Source: Psychroserpens sp. SPM9 (GTDB taxonomy: Bacteria > Bacteroidota > Bacteroidia > Flavobacteriales > Flavobacteriaceae). Taken from it: a stretch of 64,000 bases of DNA. The notes below the pieces were generated by a model. That model made no database searches. It worked only from the letters and a program-made list of their open reading frames with translations, and was not told the DNA's origin. The translations under genes and the position numbers were made by a program. Positions 19,885-28,413 of this stretch are shown here, in pieces (positions within the stretch are counted from its first letter, which is position 1; each line of letters opens with the position of its first letter). The stretch is from the NCBI RefSeq assembly GCF_025153525.1, contig NZ_JANZNR010000008.1, forward strand, positions 1 through 64,000, in the 5' to 3' direction.

Positions 19885-21196
19885 ATTAGGTTATTTAGTT
19901 ATGTCGCTTATTTTTCTCTTTGTACTGCATGGTACTGCTCAACAAAAAGAGGTATTCATAAAAGCGGGTTTACTTTACGATAGCGAACAAAATACTTTAC
20001 TAAAAAATAAAGGTATTCACATCATAGGAAACAAAATTCAATCCATTAAAGATGGTAACGATATTCCTAAAGGTGTTGAGGTTATTGACTTATCAGAATA
20101 CACCGTTCTACCTGGTTTAATAGATGCCCATACCCACGTCCTTTTTTCACAAGAAGCAAGTGAAGACCTTGCGAAACACAGTATGCATACCTTAACTATG
20201 GAAAGTGATGCACTGCGAACTTTACGCGGAGCAAAAAGAGCAAAGTCTTACCTGTTTGAAGGTTTTACAAGTATAAAAGATCTTGGAAATTCTGGTCCAT
20301 TTTTAGACGTGGCACTTCGTGATGCCATAAATGAAGGCACTATTGAGGGACCTCGAATTTTTGCTTCTGGTCAAATAATGAGTTCTACAGGAGGACAAAT
20401 ATATGGTGTGCCTCATAACCATCAGGATATTATCAATTTGGAATATCGAGTCATTAAAAATGTTGAGGATGCTAAAAATGCGGTTAGAGAACACCTTAAT
20501 CAAAATGTCGATGTTATTAAAATATGTTCTGACAACATTCCAAATAATACGAGACTTACAATAGATGAAATGAAAGCTATAGTAGAAACTGCACATTCTT
20601 ATGGACTGTCTGTTACAGCACACGCCATAACCAATCAATCAACTTGGGATGCTGTTCAAGCTGGTGTTGATGGGATAGAGCATGGAGTTATGTTAGAAGA
20701 TTCTACTTTAGTCCTAATGGCAAAAAAGCAGGTGTATTTAGTTCCTACAGAAAACAGTCGAAACTATATGATAGAATATAATAAGCTTGCAGGAAATGCT
20801 TCTGATGATATAGATTGGATTGATGCCTATTTGAACAATATGAAAGATAGACTAACGAAAGCTATCAATTATGGTGTGCCTATTGTAGCAGGTTCAGACA
20901 ATTATACCAAAATGGCAATCACCCGAGGACAATCTTCAAAAGATATGTTTCGAGCCTACTTTGAGGCAGGTATGAAGCCATTAGATATTCTTCAATCGAC
21001 AACATATATATCAGCAAAATATTTAAAAAGAGAAGATAGAATTGGTGTTATTAAACCAAATGCTTATGCAGATATTATTGCAGTCAAAGGGAATTTAAAA
21101 AGCGATTTTGTAAATACAGTGGATAGTATTGTATTTGTAATGAAAGATGGGAAAATTCACCTGAACAGTTTAGAGCAAAACCTAAACACTAATTAG
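19877..21196 (+). CDS. Exported amidohydrolase (imidazolonepropionase-like)
   Basis: A 439-residue metal-dependent hydrolase with an N-terminal signal sequence (LVMSLIFLFVLHGTAQ). The amidohydrolase superfamily ligands are present: DAHTHV (HxH), DVIKIC (bridging Lys), VTAHA, IEHGV and GSDN. Relatives cut cyclic amides, dipeptides (Xaa-Pro, Xaa-Arg) or organophosphates. It is the last gene of the first TetR operon, overlapping the esterase gene, and is followed by TetR operator 3. Confidence 0.9.
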   Translation: MNKLGYLVMSLIFLFVLHGTAQQKEVFIKAGLLYDSEQNTLLKNKGIHIIGNKIQSIKDGNDIPKGVEVIDLSEYTVLPGLIDAHTHVLFSQEASEDLAKHSMHTLTMESDALRTLRGAKRAKSYLFEGFTSIKDLGNSGPFLDVALRDAINEGTIEGPRIFASGQIMSSTGGQIYGVPHNHQDIINLEYRVIKNVEDAKNAVREHLNQNVDVIKICSDNIPNNTRLTIDEMKAIVETAHSYGLSVTAHAITNQSTWDAVQAGVDGIEHGVMLEDSTLVLMAKKQVYLVPTENSRNYMIEYNKLAGNASDDIDWIDAYLNNMKDRLTKAINYGVPIVAGSDNYTKMAITRGQSSKDMFRAYFEAGMKPLDILQSTTYISAKYLKREDRIGVIKPNAYADIIAVKGNLKSDFVNTVDSIVFVMKDGKIHLNSLEQNLNTN

Positions 21197-21216
21197 AAAA
21201 ATTTTTATCCAATCAA

Positions 21217-21230
21217 ATACCAATTGGTAT
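21217..21230. promoter_or_regulatory. TetR operator 3
   Basis: ATACCAATTGGTAT is a perfect 14-bp palindrome 30 bases before the GNAT start codon. It is the consensus of the three sites and would control the second operon from 21260 onward. Confidence 0.78.
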
Positions 21231-21259
21231 TTGCTCAAAAAAAATAAAATTTAATAAAG

Positions 21260-21763
21260 ATGAAAATAGCAGAAACTAAAAGATTAATAATTCGTCAAGC
21301 ATCAACCAAAGATGCTGCTTTCATTAAAAAACTTTTAAACAGCCCAAACTGGATAGAATTCATTGGAGATAGAGGGATTAAAGATGAATCTGGTGCAATT
21401 GATTACATAAATAATTCACTAATCAAAAGCTACAAAATAAATGGCTATGGTTTATTCCTTGTAGAGCTTAAGGAAACTAACAAGCTTATCGGAATGTCAG
21501 GTTTCGTAAAAAGAGATTATTTAAACCATCCTGATATTGGTTTTGCAATGTTGCCAAAATACGAAGGCAAAGGCTATTCCTTTGAAGCAGCAAAGGCAAT
21601 GATGAACCTAGGTGTTAATGTACTTAAGGTATCAAAAATTTATGCCATTACAACCGAAGATAATATTAAATCCCAAAACCTTTTAAAGAAAATAGGTTTA
21701 AAAGATAGTGGTAAAATAACACCGCCTAACAGCGAAGAAGAATTTATGCTATTTGAAAATTAA
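21260..21763 (+). CDS. GNAT N-acetyltransferase (RimJ/RimL type)
   Basis: A 167-residue acetyltransferase of the RimJ/RimL branch (TKRLIIRQ at the N-terminus; acetyl-CoA-binding region around PKYEGKGYSFEAA). It transfers an acetyl group from acetyl-CoA to an amine; the substrate may be a protein N-terminus or a drug-like amine. It is first in the second operon, under TetR operator 3, and 18 bases upstream of the MBL gene. Confidence 0.88.
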   Translation: MKIAETKRLIIRQASTKDAAFIKKLLNSPNWIEFIGDRGIKDESGAIDYINNSLIKSYKINGYGLFLVELKETNKLIGMSGFVKRDYLNHPDIGFAMLPKYEGKGYSFEAAKAMMNLGVNVLKVSKIYAITTEDNIKSQNLLKKIGLKDSGKITPPNSEEEFMLFEN

Positions 21764-21781
21764 CCTATAAAATCAAACATT

Positions 21782-22540
21782 ATGAAATTACAATTAATTA
21801 GAAATGCTACTCTAAAGCTCAATTATGCAGGAAATACCATTTTAGTAGATCCTATGTTTTGTGAAAAAGATTTTTTTAACCCATTCCTTGAAGGGTTGGA
21901 AAGGAATCCTACATGCGATTTAAAAATTCCTGTTGATGAAATAATGAAAGATATTGACAGCGTATTGGTAACCCATTCACATCCCGACCATTTAGATGCT
22001 ATAGCAGCCGAAAAGTTGCCAGAAAATATCAAGATGTTCGGCTCACCAGTAGATAAAGAATTTATAAACAATTACGGTTTTACCAACGTGGAAATAATTG
22101 ATGGCAACACAACTTGGAACAATATAACTATTTCAAGAGTTGAAGCCCAACACGGTAGTGGTGCGGTGTTGCAATATATGGTTGAAGTTTCAGGATTTAT
22201 ACTTCAAGCCGAAAACGAACCAACTGTTTATATAGTCAGTGATAGTATTTTAACCGATAGCGTTATTCAAAATATACAACAGTTTAAACCAGATATCATC
22301 ATTACAAATTCTGGAGGTGGTTTAATACCAGGTTTTGAAAATACACCAGTTATAATGGATGAAGAACAGACCATTGAAGTTTGTAAACTATCTGAAAGCT
22401 CAAAAGTAGTAGCGGTGCATTTAGAATCTATTGATTTTTGTAGAGTAACAAGAAAATCATTACGCGAATATGCTAACGCAAATAATATTTCAAATGAGCA
22501 ATTACTAATTCCTAATGATGGTGATACTATAACTTTCTAA
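21782..22540 (+). CDS. MBL-fold metallohydrolase (UlaG-like)
   Basis: A 252-residue metallo-beta-lactamase-fold hydrolase. The metal motif is THSHPDHLD (HxHxDH, about residues 65-73), with a further His in EAQHG and a final His in VHLES. The type resembles UlaG/L-ascorbate-6-phosphate lactonases rather than true beta-lactamases. There is no signal peptide, so it is cytoplasmic. It is separated from its neighbours by 18 and 2 bases. Confidence 0.88.
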   Translation: MKLQLIRNATLKLNYAGNTILVDPMFCEKDFFNPFLEGLERNPTCDLKIPVDEIMKDIDSVLVTHSHPDHLDAIAAEKLPENIKMFGSPVDKEFINNYGFTNVEIIDGNTTWNNITISRVEAQHGSGAVLQYMVEVSGFILQAENEPTVYIVSDSILTDSVIQNIQQFKPDIIITNSGGGLIPGFENTPVIMDEEQTIEVCKLSESSKVVAVHLESIDFCRVTRKSLREYANANNISNEQLLIPNDGDTITF

Positions 22541-22542
22541 AA

Positions 22543-22962
22543 ATGAAAATAGATAGTGCAAAATCTTTACAAGAAATTGATGTACTGGTTTCAGAATTCT
22601 TCAAGGTATTCACAAATGCAAATGGTCAAACAGAAAATGTAAAATCCTTAAAAAAATTAATGATACCAGAAGTAATTATTATAAATAATACGAATAGTAG
22701 TTCAGAAGTGTATTCATTGGGAGAATTCATAATCAGCAGAGAAAAAATCTTAAATGATGGAAGTCTAAAAGAGTTTAGCGAAAAGGAAACATTTAGTAAT
22801 ACAGATGTAAATGGCAATATCGCTTATAGATATTCTCACTATAAAAAATTGGGAGTAAAAAATAGTAAGCATTTTGAAGTTGAAGGTGTAAAGAGTTTCC
22901 AATTTATTGAGAATAACAAAGGTTGGTTAATTGCTTCAGTTGTATGGTGTGATAAAATATAA
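22543..22962 (+). CDS. NTF2-like (DUF4440/SnoaL-type) protein
   Basis: A 139-residue protein with the length and strand pattern of the NTF2-like fold (SLQEIDVLVSEFFKVF, later a YRYSHYKKLG strand and a final VVWCDK strand). This fold hosts small isomerases, dehydratases and cyclases as well as non-enzymes, so the reaction is unknown. It is inside the second TetR operon, 2 bases after the MBL gene. Confidence 0.7.
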   Translation: MKIDSAKSLQEIDVLVSEFFKVFTNANGQTENVKSLKKLMIPEVIIINNTNSSSEVYSLGEFIISREKILNDGSLKEFSEKETFSNTDVNGNIAYRYSHYKKLGVKNSKHFEVEGVKSFQFIENNKGWLIASVVWCDKI

Positions 22963-22967
22963 TAGTT

Positions 22968-23279
22968 ATGGTGGTTGTCCTTTTTGAAGTGAAATTACAT
23001 TCAAATGCTAAATCGAAATATTTAGAAATAGCAAAAAGCTTAAATACTGAATTGAATAAGCAGAAAGGCTTTATCTCATTAGAAAGGTTTGAAAGTATCG
23101 AAGAAGAGAGTAAACTATTGTCTTTACAAATTTGGAAAAATGAAGAAGCAATTATCAAATGGAAAAATAATAAAAAACATCAATCAGTAATGCCTCTAGG
23201 CTATAACGAATTGTTTAAAGATTATAGTATTAAAATACTAGCACCTATTAGGAGTTACACAAAATACAGTAGTCAATAA
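22968..23279 (+). CDS. Antibiotic biosynthesis monooxygenase (ABM) domain protein
   Basis: A 103-residue dimeric ferredoxin-like ABM protein (KQKGFISLERFES, LLSLQIWKNEEAI, and the QSVMPLGY region). Family members oxidise polyketide or quinol-like substrates without cofactor, or degrade haem; small ones are often quinol monooxygenases. The conserved N and W around SLQIWKNEEA support the call. It lies between two other small-fold enzymes in the TetR operon. Confidence 0.82.
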   Translation: MVVVLFEVKLHSNAKSKYLEIAKSLNTELNKQKGFISLERFESIEEESKLLSLQIWKNEEAIIKWKNNKKHQSVMPLGYNELFKDYSIKILAPIRSYTKYSSQ

Positions 23280-23291
23280 AACTAAAATATT

Positions 23292-23816
23292 ATGGAATAT
23301 AATTTAGAACAAGCCAAACAAATACTTGAAAGAACACCAGAGCTTTTAAAATTACAGCTTTCTGGATTATCTAGCAGTTGGATTATAAAAAATGAAGGAG
23401 AGAATACATGGAGTCCTTATGATGTTGTTGGCCATTTCATCCACGGAGAAAAAACAGATTGGATGCAACGAGCAGAAATAATTATCAATCAAGGCACATC
23501 TCAACCCTTCAAACCTTTTGACCGTTTTGCACAATTTGAGGAAAGCAAAAGGAAATCATTAGATGAGCTTTTAAATGAATTTGAAAATTTGAGAAAATCC
23601 AATCTAAAAAAATTAGAGCAATTAAACATCACAGAAGAAACACTAAAGCTTAAAGGCATACATCCCGATTTTGGTGAAGTTACTTTAAAGCAATTACTAT
23701 CAACATGGGTAGTTCACGATTTTAACCATTTAGCTCAAATAAATCGAGTGATGGCAAAACAGTACCAAAAACAAGTTGGTCCTTGGATAGCATATTTAAG
23801 CATTTTAAAAAAGTAA
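23292..23816 (+). CDS. DinB family protein
   Basis: A 174-residue four-helix-bundle protein of the DinB/YfiT superfamily. The metal-ligand histidines are visible in VVGHFIHGEK and in the pair of VVHDFNHLAQI. Family members include bacillithiol and mycothiol S-transferases and glutathione-independent thiol transferases, so a detoxifying thiol transfer is plausible. It sits in the second TetR operon. Confidence 0.88.
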   Translation: MEYNLEQAKQILERTPELLKLQLSGLSSSWIIKNEGENTWSPYDVVGHFIHGEKTDWMQRAEIIINQGTSQPFKPFDRFAQFEESKRKSLDELLNEFENLRKSNLKKLEQLNITEETLKLKGIHPDFGEVTLKQLLSTWVVHDFNHLAQINRVMAKQYQKQVGPWIAYLSILKK

Positions 23817-23820
23817 TATC

Positions 23821-24252
23821 ATGAAAAATAAAACACCAAAACAATTAGTAAACGAATTTTTCAATAACGTATGGCATGAGCCACATAACTTGGATGCAAT
23901 AGACAACTTAATGACCGAAGATTATAAAATCACCACAGCAGGAAGTGTAATTGATGGTAGAGAGAATTTTAAGAACTGGGTAAAAGGTTTTCAAGAATTA
24001 TTATTAGAAGCCAAAACAGAAAGCGTTGATGCTTTTTATGATAAAGAAGCTAATAAAGTCGTGTCGCGTTGGATATGTTCCGGGAAAAATAATGGCTTAT
24101 TTGGTTTAGACGCAGATAATAAGTTTGTGTCTTTCTCTGGTATTGCTATTTGGACAGTTAGAGATAATAAACTTTCAGAATGTTGGGTAGAACGAAGTGC
24201 TTACGAGTTATTTCAAGAATTAAAGAACAATTCTAAAAATCAATTTGTATAA
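23821..24252 (+). CDS. SnoaL-like NTF2-fold protein
   Basis: A 143-residue SnoaL-like protein: LVNEFFNNVWHEPHNLDAIDNLM at the start, a GRENFKNWVKGFQEL helix, and closing strands VSRWICSG and WTVRDNKLSECWVE. The type matches ester-cyclase or aldol-cyclase-like SnoaL proteins, with no proof of catalysis. A second NTF2-fold protein in the same operon suggests a multi-step conversion. Confidence 0.8.
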   Translation: MKNKTPKQLVNEFFNNVWHEPHNLDAIDNLMTEDYKITTAGSVIDGRENFKNWVKGFQELLLEAKTESVDAFYDKEANKVVSRWICSGKNNGLFGLDADNKFVSFSGIAIWTVRDNKLSECWVERSAYELFQELKNNSKNQFV

Positions 24253-24259
24253 AAATGTA

Positions 24260-24742
24260 ATGGAAAAATCATTAGAAAATAAAGTTAAAATCATTCCTTT
24301 TAGAGAGGACATACAACATCATTTCAAGAAAATTAATTATGAATGGATTGATAATTATTTTGAAATCATAGACCACGACAAATTAGTATTGGAAAACCCC
24401 AAAGAAGAAATAATTGATAAAGGAGGCTATATCTATTTTGCGAAATACAATAATGAAATTGTGGGTTGTGTCGCATTAGAAAAAGTAAGTGATACGATTT
24501 TCGAATTATCCAAAATGGGTGTTAAACCAAATTATCAAGGACTAAAAATCGGAAAATTATTAATGCTAAAAGCCATAGAGAAATCAAAACAATTAAGCAT
24601 TGAGAGTTTAGTTCTATACACTAACCCAAAACTTATAAGCGCTATAAAACTATATAAGAGAAATGGGTTTTATGAAGTGCCAAACGACCAAAAGCTAATT
24701 AAAAGAGCAACTTTAAAAATGAAATTAAACTTCTCAAGCTAA
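24260..24742 (+). CDS. GNAT family N-acetyltransferase
   Basis: A 160-residue GNAT. The acetyl-CoA loop region is around NYQGLKIGKLLM (Q/R-x-x-G-x-G/A type) and the C-terminal helix ends with KLYKRNGF. I start it at the ATG 7 bases after the previous stop; an in-frame TTG at 24245 lies inside the upstream gene. It is the second acetyltransferase in the operon, of a different branch from the one at 21260. Confidence 0.87.
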   Translation: MEKSLENKVKIIPFREDIQHHFKKINYEWIDNYFEIIDHDKLVLENPKEEIIDKGGYIYFAKYNNEIVGCVALEKVSDTIFELSKMGVKPNYQGLKIGKLLMLKAIEKSKQLSIESLVLYTNPKLISAIKLYKRNGFYEVPNDQKLIKRATLKMKLNFSS

Positions 24743-24759
24743 AATAAAAACAAAAAATT

Positions 24760-25521
24760 ATGACAGACTTACATTTTAAAAAGCAAGGAAAAGGAGAACC
24801 TGTAGTATTAATTCACGGTGGTGGAACCGACAGTCGAGACTGGAATTTAATAGCTTCAAATCTGGAACAAAAATTTAGTGTAATAACTTATGATTTAAGA
24901 GGAATGGGTAAATCACCAGTACCAAAAGAAAAGACAAATCATGTAGCAGATTTAGAAATACTTCTAGATTCACTATCAATAAATAAAGCAATACTCGTAG
25001 GACATTCTCTAGGTGGTCAGATTGCAACGGACTTTGCATTAACAAAACCTGAAAAGGTCAAAAAGTTAATCTTGATAGCACCAGGCTTAACTGGTTTTGA
25101 ATTTGACGCATCATATCAAGAAATGATTAATAAGATTTGGAATGTCGTACCAGACAGTTCAAAAATGTTAGACATTATGCTCAATTCCCCAAATAATTAT
25201 GCTGTTCAAGAAAGCTTAAAAAGTTCTCATAAAGAAACAATCGTTCAAATCCACCGTGAAAACATTGAAAAATCTTTGTCTTGGAAAAACTTTGAACAAG
25301 AATGGCCAGAACCATCTAGCATAAATCAACTCACCGACCTAAAAACTGAAGCACTATTCATTCTAGGAAATGAAGATAAAAAGGACTTATTCGAGATAAA
25401 AAATAAGTTTAAAAAAGCGAAAAATATAGAGTTTGAAATCATTAAAAAGGCAGACCATTTAATTATTTGGACACATCCTCAACAGATATCAGAACTGATA
25501 GTAAAGTTTTCAAGAAAGTAA
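24760..25521 (+). CDS. Alpha/beta hydrolase
   Basis: A 253-residue cytoplasmic alpha/beta hydrolase: oxyanion region LIHGGGTDS, nucleophile elbow GHSLGG (Ser ~87), acid region LGNEDKKD and catalytic His in KADHLIIW. It resembles 3-oxoadipate enol-lactone or ester hydrolases. It is last in the dense part of the second TetR operon; a 69-base gap with an AT-rich sequence follows before the VOC gene. Confidence 0.9.
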   Translation: MTDLHFKKQGKGEPVVLIHGGGTDSRDWNLIASNLEQKFSVITYDLRGMGKSPVPKEKTNHVADLEILLDSLSINKAILVGHSLGGQIATDFALTKPEKVKKLILIAPGLTGFEFDASYQEMINKIWNVVPDSSKMLDIMLNSPNNYAVQESLKSSHKETIVQIHRENIEKSLSWKNFEQEWPEPSSINQLTDLKTEALFILGNEDKKDLFEIKNKFKKAKNIEFEIIKKADHLIIWTHPQQISELIVKFSRK

Positions 25522-25590
25522 GTTTTATCAATGGTTATTAATATGAATAATTTTAATCATTGATGGATCTAAAAAAAATACTAATATAAA

Positions 25591-26166
25591 ATGAGAATAA
25601 CCCAAAAACGCATTTCCATAGGTGTAGCAATAGCTTATGGAATAGCTGTGATTATAACATTCATAACGAGCTGTAATACCAACAATAAGCAAAACGCTCA
25701 AAAGGTCACTAGCACTAATATAAATGCAATCAATTTTAAAAGAGATTCATCGTTCAAAAATCAAATAAAAATGAAAGAATTAAGAATAATATTAACCGTT
25801 GAGAATCTGGATGAGGTTATAAAGTTCTATCGAGATGAAATGGGACTTAAAACATCAAAAGAATGGCACGAAGCTACAGGTAACGGAATTATTTTAGAAG
25901 CAGGAAAAGCATCATTAGAGTTAATAGATATAGACCATGCCAAAACAATAGACTCAATTGAAGTAGGAAAAAATATTGCAGGTCCTGTACGATTAGCATT
26001 TAATATAGGTGATAATATTAAAGAAGTCGGAGAAAGTTTAGAACTAGCTGGAGCAAAAAAAATAGCAGAAGTCAAACAAGCACCCTGGAGCAAAGTTCAA
26101 CGTATGCAAGATCCAAGTGGAATGCAATTTACATTATTTGAAACCTCAACACTATTTGAGGAATAA
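25591..26166 (+). CDS. VOC (glyoxalase-like) protein with lipoprotein-like leader
   Basis: A 191-residue protein. Residues ~61-191 are a complete vicinal-oxygen-chelate domain (MKELRIILTVENLDEVIKFY, EAGKASLELID, QDPSGMQFTLFE). Residues 1-60 add a membrane/lipoprotein leader (IAYGIAVIITFITSC) and a polar linker. A nearly identical leader precedes the RidA gene at 36346. Translation could also start at the internal ATG (25771), giving a normal cytoplasmic VOC enzyme such as a glyoxalase or resistance protein. Confidence 0.83.
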   Translation: MRITQKRISIGVAIAYGIAVIITFITSCNTNNKQNAQKVTSTNINAINFKRDSSFKNQIKMKELRIILTVENLDEVIKFYRDEMGLKTSKEWHEATGNGIILEAGKASLELIDIDHAKTIDSIEVGKNIAGPVRLAFNIGDNIKEVGESLELAGAKKIAEVKQAPWSKVQRMQDPSGMQFTLFETSTLFEE

Positions 26167-26283
26167 GTAAAACGGATAAAACTCAAAAACCTAATTATTA
26201 TACCATACCACGTCCCCAAACGAAATACTTATTAACCTATCACTACCAATTAAACAATAAGTAGTATTCAATCATTCACATTT

Positions 26284-27126
26284 TTGGAAAAATGCGCCCC
26301 TATAATTACCAAACTTGAAGAAAAATTAGAAGAGCTCGAAAATAATAATGAAAACATAATCGAATATGCAGAGTCTGCAATTATTCTAATTAAACTAGCA
26401 CTAGAAGAAACTAGAGCAATTGTAACCTCTACAGGATTTTCTAGTAAAGCTGATGAAATTCTATTTTTCAAAAAAATAAAACCTCAAATCTATAGTAAGC
26501 TTATTTACTATGTTAAGTTGTTCAGTATAGAGAGTAAACGCCCAAGAAGTAGCAATAAATCTCAAGTAAAATATTTAAATGGACATATAGATATTCTGCA
26601 GAGGTATTTCAATGAGAATTTAGAGTTCTATCACTATTATCGAAGTGAAGCAACTTTTTTGGACAAACTATATTTTTTGAGAGGTAAAATTGATATTCGT
26701 TTGCATCCAGACTCGTTGCATTCTTTTACCGATAAACAATTCTCTACAAGTCATGATGCAACAGTAGCAAATATTATTGCTTACGATTTATTAATTGTGT
26801 ATTTAAAGAAAGAAGTAGATAAATTAGAAAATCACAACATGGAATTAAGTGTAGGAGGATTTCAAAATCAATCTAAATTATTTTGGACAGGAAACAAAAC
26901 AGATCTCATCGAGCTTATTTATGCTCTACACAGTTCTGGTGTTGTAAATAGCGGAACTGCTGATATTAAAGAAGTAGCTTCTACTTGTGAGCAAATGTTT
27001 AATATAAATCTAGGTGACTACTATCGAACGTTTTTAGAAATACGCTTAAGAAAAATAAATCAAACAAAATTCATTGATAAATTGAAAGAATCACTTGTAA
27101 ATAAAATGCTTGAATCAGATGAATAA
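26284..27126 (+). CDS. rteC: RteC domain protein
   Basis: A 280-residue protein of the RteC family, which in CTnDOT-like elements activates excision genes in response to RteA/RteB. The family is recognised from EILFFKKIKPQIYSKLIYYVK near residue 60 and the C-terminal winged-helix-like part (LIYALHSSGVVN). The start appears to be TTG. It begins the backbone block together with the HTH gene at 27408. No RteA/B pair is seen here, so it probably responds to something else. Confidence 0.88.
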   Translation: MEKCAPIITKLEEKLEELENNNENIIEYAESAIILIKLALEETRAIVTSTGFSSKADEILFFKKIKPQIYSKLIYYVKLFSIESKRPRSSNKSQVKYLNGHIDILQRYFNENLEFYHYYRSEATFLDKLYFLRGKIDIRLHPDSLHSFTDKQFSTSHDATVANIIAYDLLIVYLKKEVDKLENHNMELSVGGFQNQSKLFWTGNKTDLIELIYALHSSGVVNSGTADIKEVASTCEQMFNINLGDYYRTFLEIRLRKINQTKFIDKLKESLVNKMLESDE

Positions 27127-27146
27127 ACACCCAACTTGGGTGTTTT
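27126..27146 (+). terminator. Hairpin after rteC
   Basis: ACACCCAA and TTGGGTGT form an 8-bp stem followed by TTTT, overlapping the rteC stop. A weaker, degenerate copy (ACGCCCAACTTGGTGTT) follows at about 27251. Confidence 0.6.
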
Positions 27147-27311
27147 GAAATACAAGTACCTGTAATAAAATTTGCTCTTTTTTAGTAATACTACTTTAAA
27201 TTCAATATATCATACTAAAATAATGTAACTCATTAAAAATGAACATATAAAAACGCCCAACTTGGTGTTAACTTGTGAATATACATCAATAAATCACTAC
27301 ATATTTGCCAA

Positions 27312-27327
27312 ACGAAAGTCAAATCAA
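27312..27327. promoter_or_regulatory. 16-bp motif shared with integrase promoter
   Basis: ACGAAAGTCAAATCAA is the exact reverse complement of 15784-15799. It lies upstream of the HTH/excisionase-like gene, just before two hairpins (27328-27347 and 27353-27368). Confidence 0.55.
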
Positions 27328-27352
27328 GACAAAAGAAATCTTTTGTCGCAGT

Positions 27353-27368
27353 CCCCACGAAAGTGGGG
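27353..27368 (+). repeat. GAAA-loop hairpin, copy 1
   Basis: CCCCAC-GAAA-GTGGGG followed by ATC, 39 bases before the HTH start codon. It is the first of three related hairpins, each in front of a gene. Another perfect 8-bp hairpin (GACAAAAG with AAAT loop, 27328-27347) lies just before it. Confidence 0.7.
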
Positions 27369-27407
27369 ATCTTTTGATTTTAATTTATTAATCTAAAATC
27401 GTTTACT

Positions 27408-27686
27408 ATGGCAGCAACAATTATTACTACAGAAGATCTTCGAGAGTTCAAATTAGAATTGTTAGAAGATATCAAAGCAATCATTAACCATCAATCAGGT
27501 TTTGCACCAAAAAAGTGGCTAAAGTCACCAGAAGTTCGCGACTTATTAAGTATCTCACCAGGAACCTTACAAAATCTTCGTATCAATGGCACTTTACCTT
27601 ATACAAAAGTAGGTGGTGTTATCTATTACGACTACGAAGAAATTCTAAAAGTAATGGAAGAAAATCGCATTCATAACAAATTCTAG
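27408..27686 (+). CDS. Helix-turn-helix, excisionase-like protein
   Basis: A 92-residue protein with a short N-terminal coiled helix and an AlpA/MerR-type winged HTH (WLKSPEVRDLLSISPGTLQNLRINGTLPYTKVGG). Small proteins of this type in Bacteroidota integrative elements act as excisionase or control protein. The upstream region shares a 16-bp motif with the integrase promoter, which supports co-control of excision. Confidence 0.85.
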   Translation: MAATIITTEDLREFKLELLEDIKAIINHQSGFAPKKWLKSPEVRDLLSISPGTLQNLRINGTLPYTKVGGVIYYDYEEILKVMEENRIHNKF

Positions 27687-27704
27687 TTCCCACGAAAGTG
27701 GGAA
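27687..27704 (+). repeat. GAAA-loop hairpin, copy 2
   Basis: TTCCCAC-GAAA-GTGGGAA, starting directly after the HTH stop codon and ending 9 bases before the next ATG. The stem differs from copy 1 by changes that keep pairing. Confidence 0.7.
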
Positions 27705-27713
27705 TCTTTCCAT

Positions 27714-28403
27714 ATGCAAAAAGTGAATTACATATTACACCTAAAAGGTGTGTTTATTCAATTCTCTAAAGACAACCGTTTAAACCCAACGCATATAAGT
27801 CTATATATGGCATTGTTTCAAATCTGGAATAACAACCGGTTTTTAGATGAATTCTATATCAATCGTGAAGAGGTAATGAGCTTTTCAAAAATAGGCTCTA
27901 AATCAACGTATCATAAATGTATTAAGGACTTGAATCATTGGAAATACATCATCTATTATCCATCACACAATCCATTCAAAGGAAGTAAAATTAAGATGTT
28001 CAATTTTGAGACAAGTTCTAAACAAGTTGTGGACTTATACAGTCCCAAAAATGGACAAGCATTGGTATCTATTAATAAACATATACAAACAAATAAAAAC
28101 AGTAATAAACTAGACAAGCCAAAAAATGAAAAAGAAATTATTGATTTTTTCAAAAAGGAAAATTGGCCTATAGTTGAAGCTCAAAAATTCTTTAATCATT
28201 ATCAGGGTATTGGTTGGAAGGTTGGTGGTAAAACAAAAATTGTTAATTGGCAAGCAACCGCTCGCAATTGGATGCTAAAAGCAGAAGAAATTAAAACAGA
28301 AAAAACACAAAAAGGAGTTAGCCAAAACTCTGTATCGAGCTTGTCGAGAGGTCAAGACAACCTTAAGACTGTGAAAAATAAAAACTACAATGAACCTCTA
28401 TAA
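27714..28403 (+). CDS. Winged-helix, replication-initiator-like protein
   Basis: A 229-residue protein. The N-terminal ~110 residues read like a winged helix (SLYMALFQIWNN, SKSTYHKCIKDLNHWKYI), and the C-terminal region has DnaD/DnaT-like character (IVEAQKFFNHYQGIGWKVGGK, WQATARNWM). Such proteins sit beside DnaC-like loaders in integrative elements and phages and are thought to recruit the helicase. The next gene is exactly such an ATPase. Function is inferred from fold and neighbour. Confidence 0.7.
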   Translation: MQKVNYILHLKGVFIQFSKDNRLNPTHISLYMALFQIWNNNRFLDEFYINREEVMSFSKIGSKSTYHKCIKDLNHWKYIIYYPSHNPFKGSKIKMFNFETSSKQVVDLYSPKNGQALVSINKHIQTNKNSNKLDKPKNEKEIIDFFKKENWPIVEAQKFFNHYQGIGWKVGGKTKIVNWQATARNWMLKAEEIKTEKTQKGVSQNSVSSLSRGQDNLKTVKNKNYNEPL

Positions 28404-28413
28404 TAAATTTGTC

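Noticed and set aside
21782-22540. Beta-lactamase resistance gene
   Set aside because: MBL fold is of the UlaG type and lacks a signal peptide; no support for beta-lactam hydrolysis.
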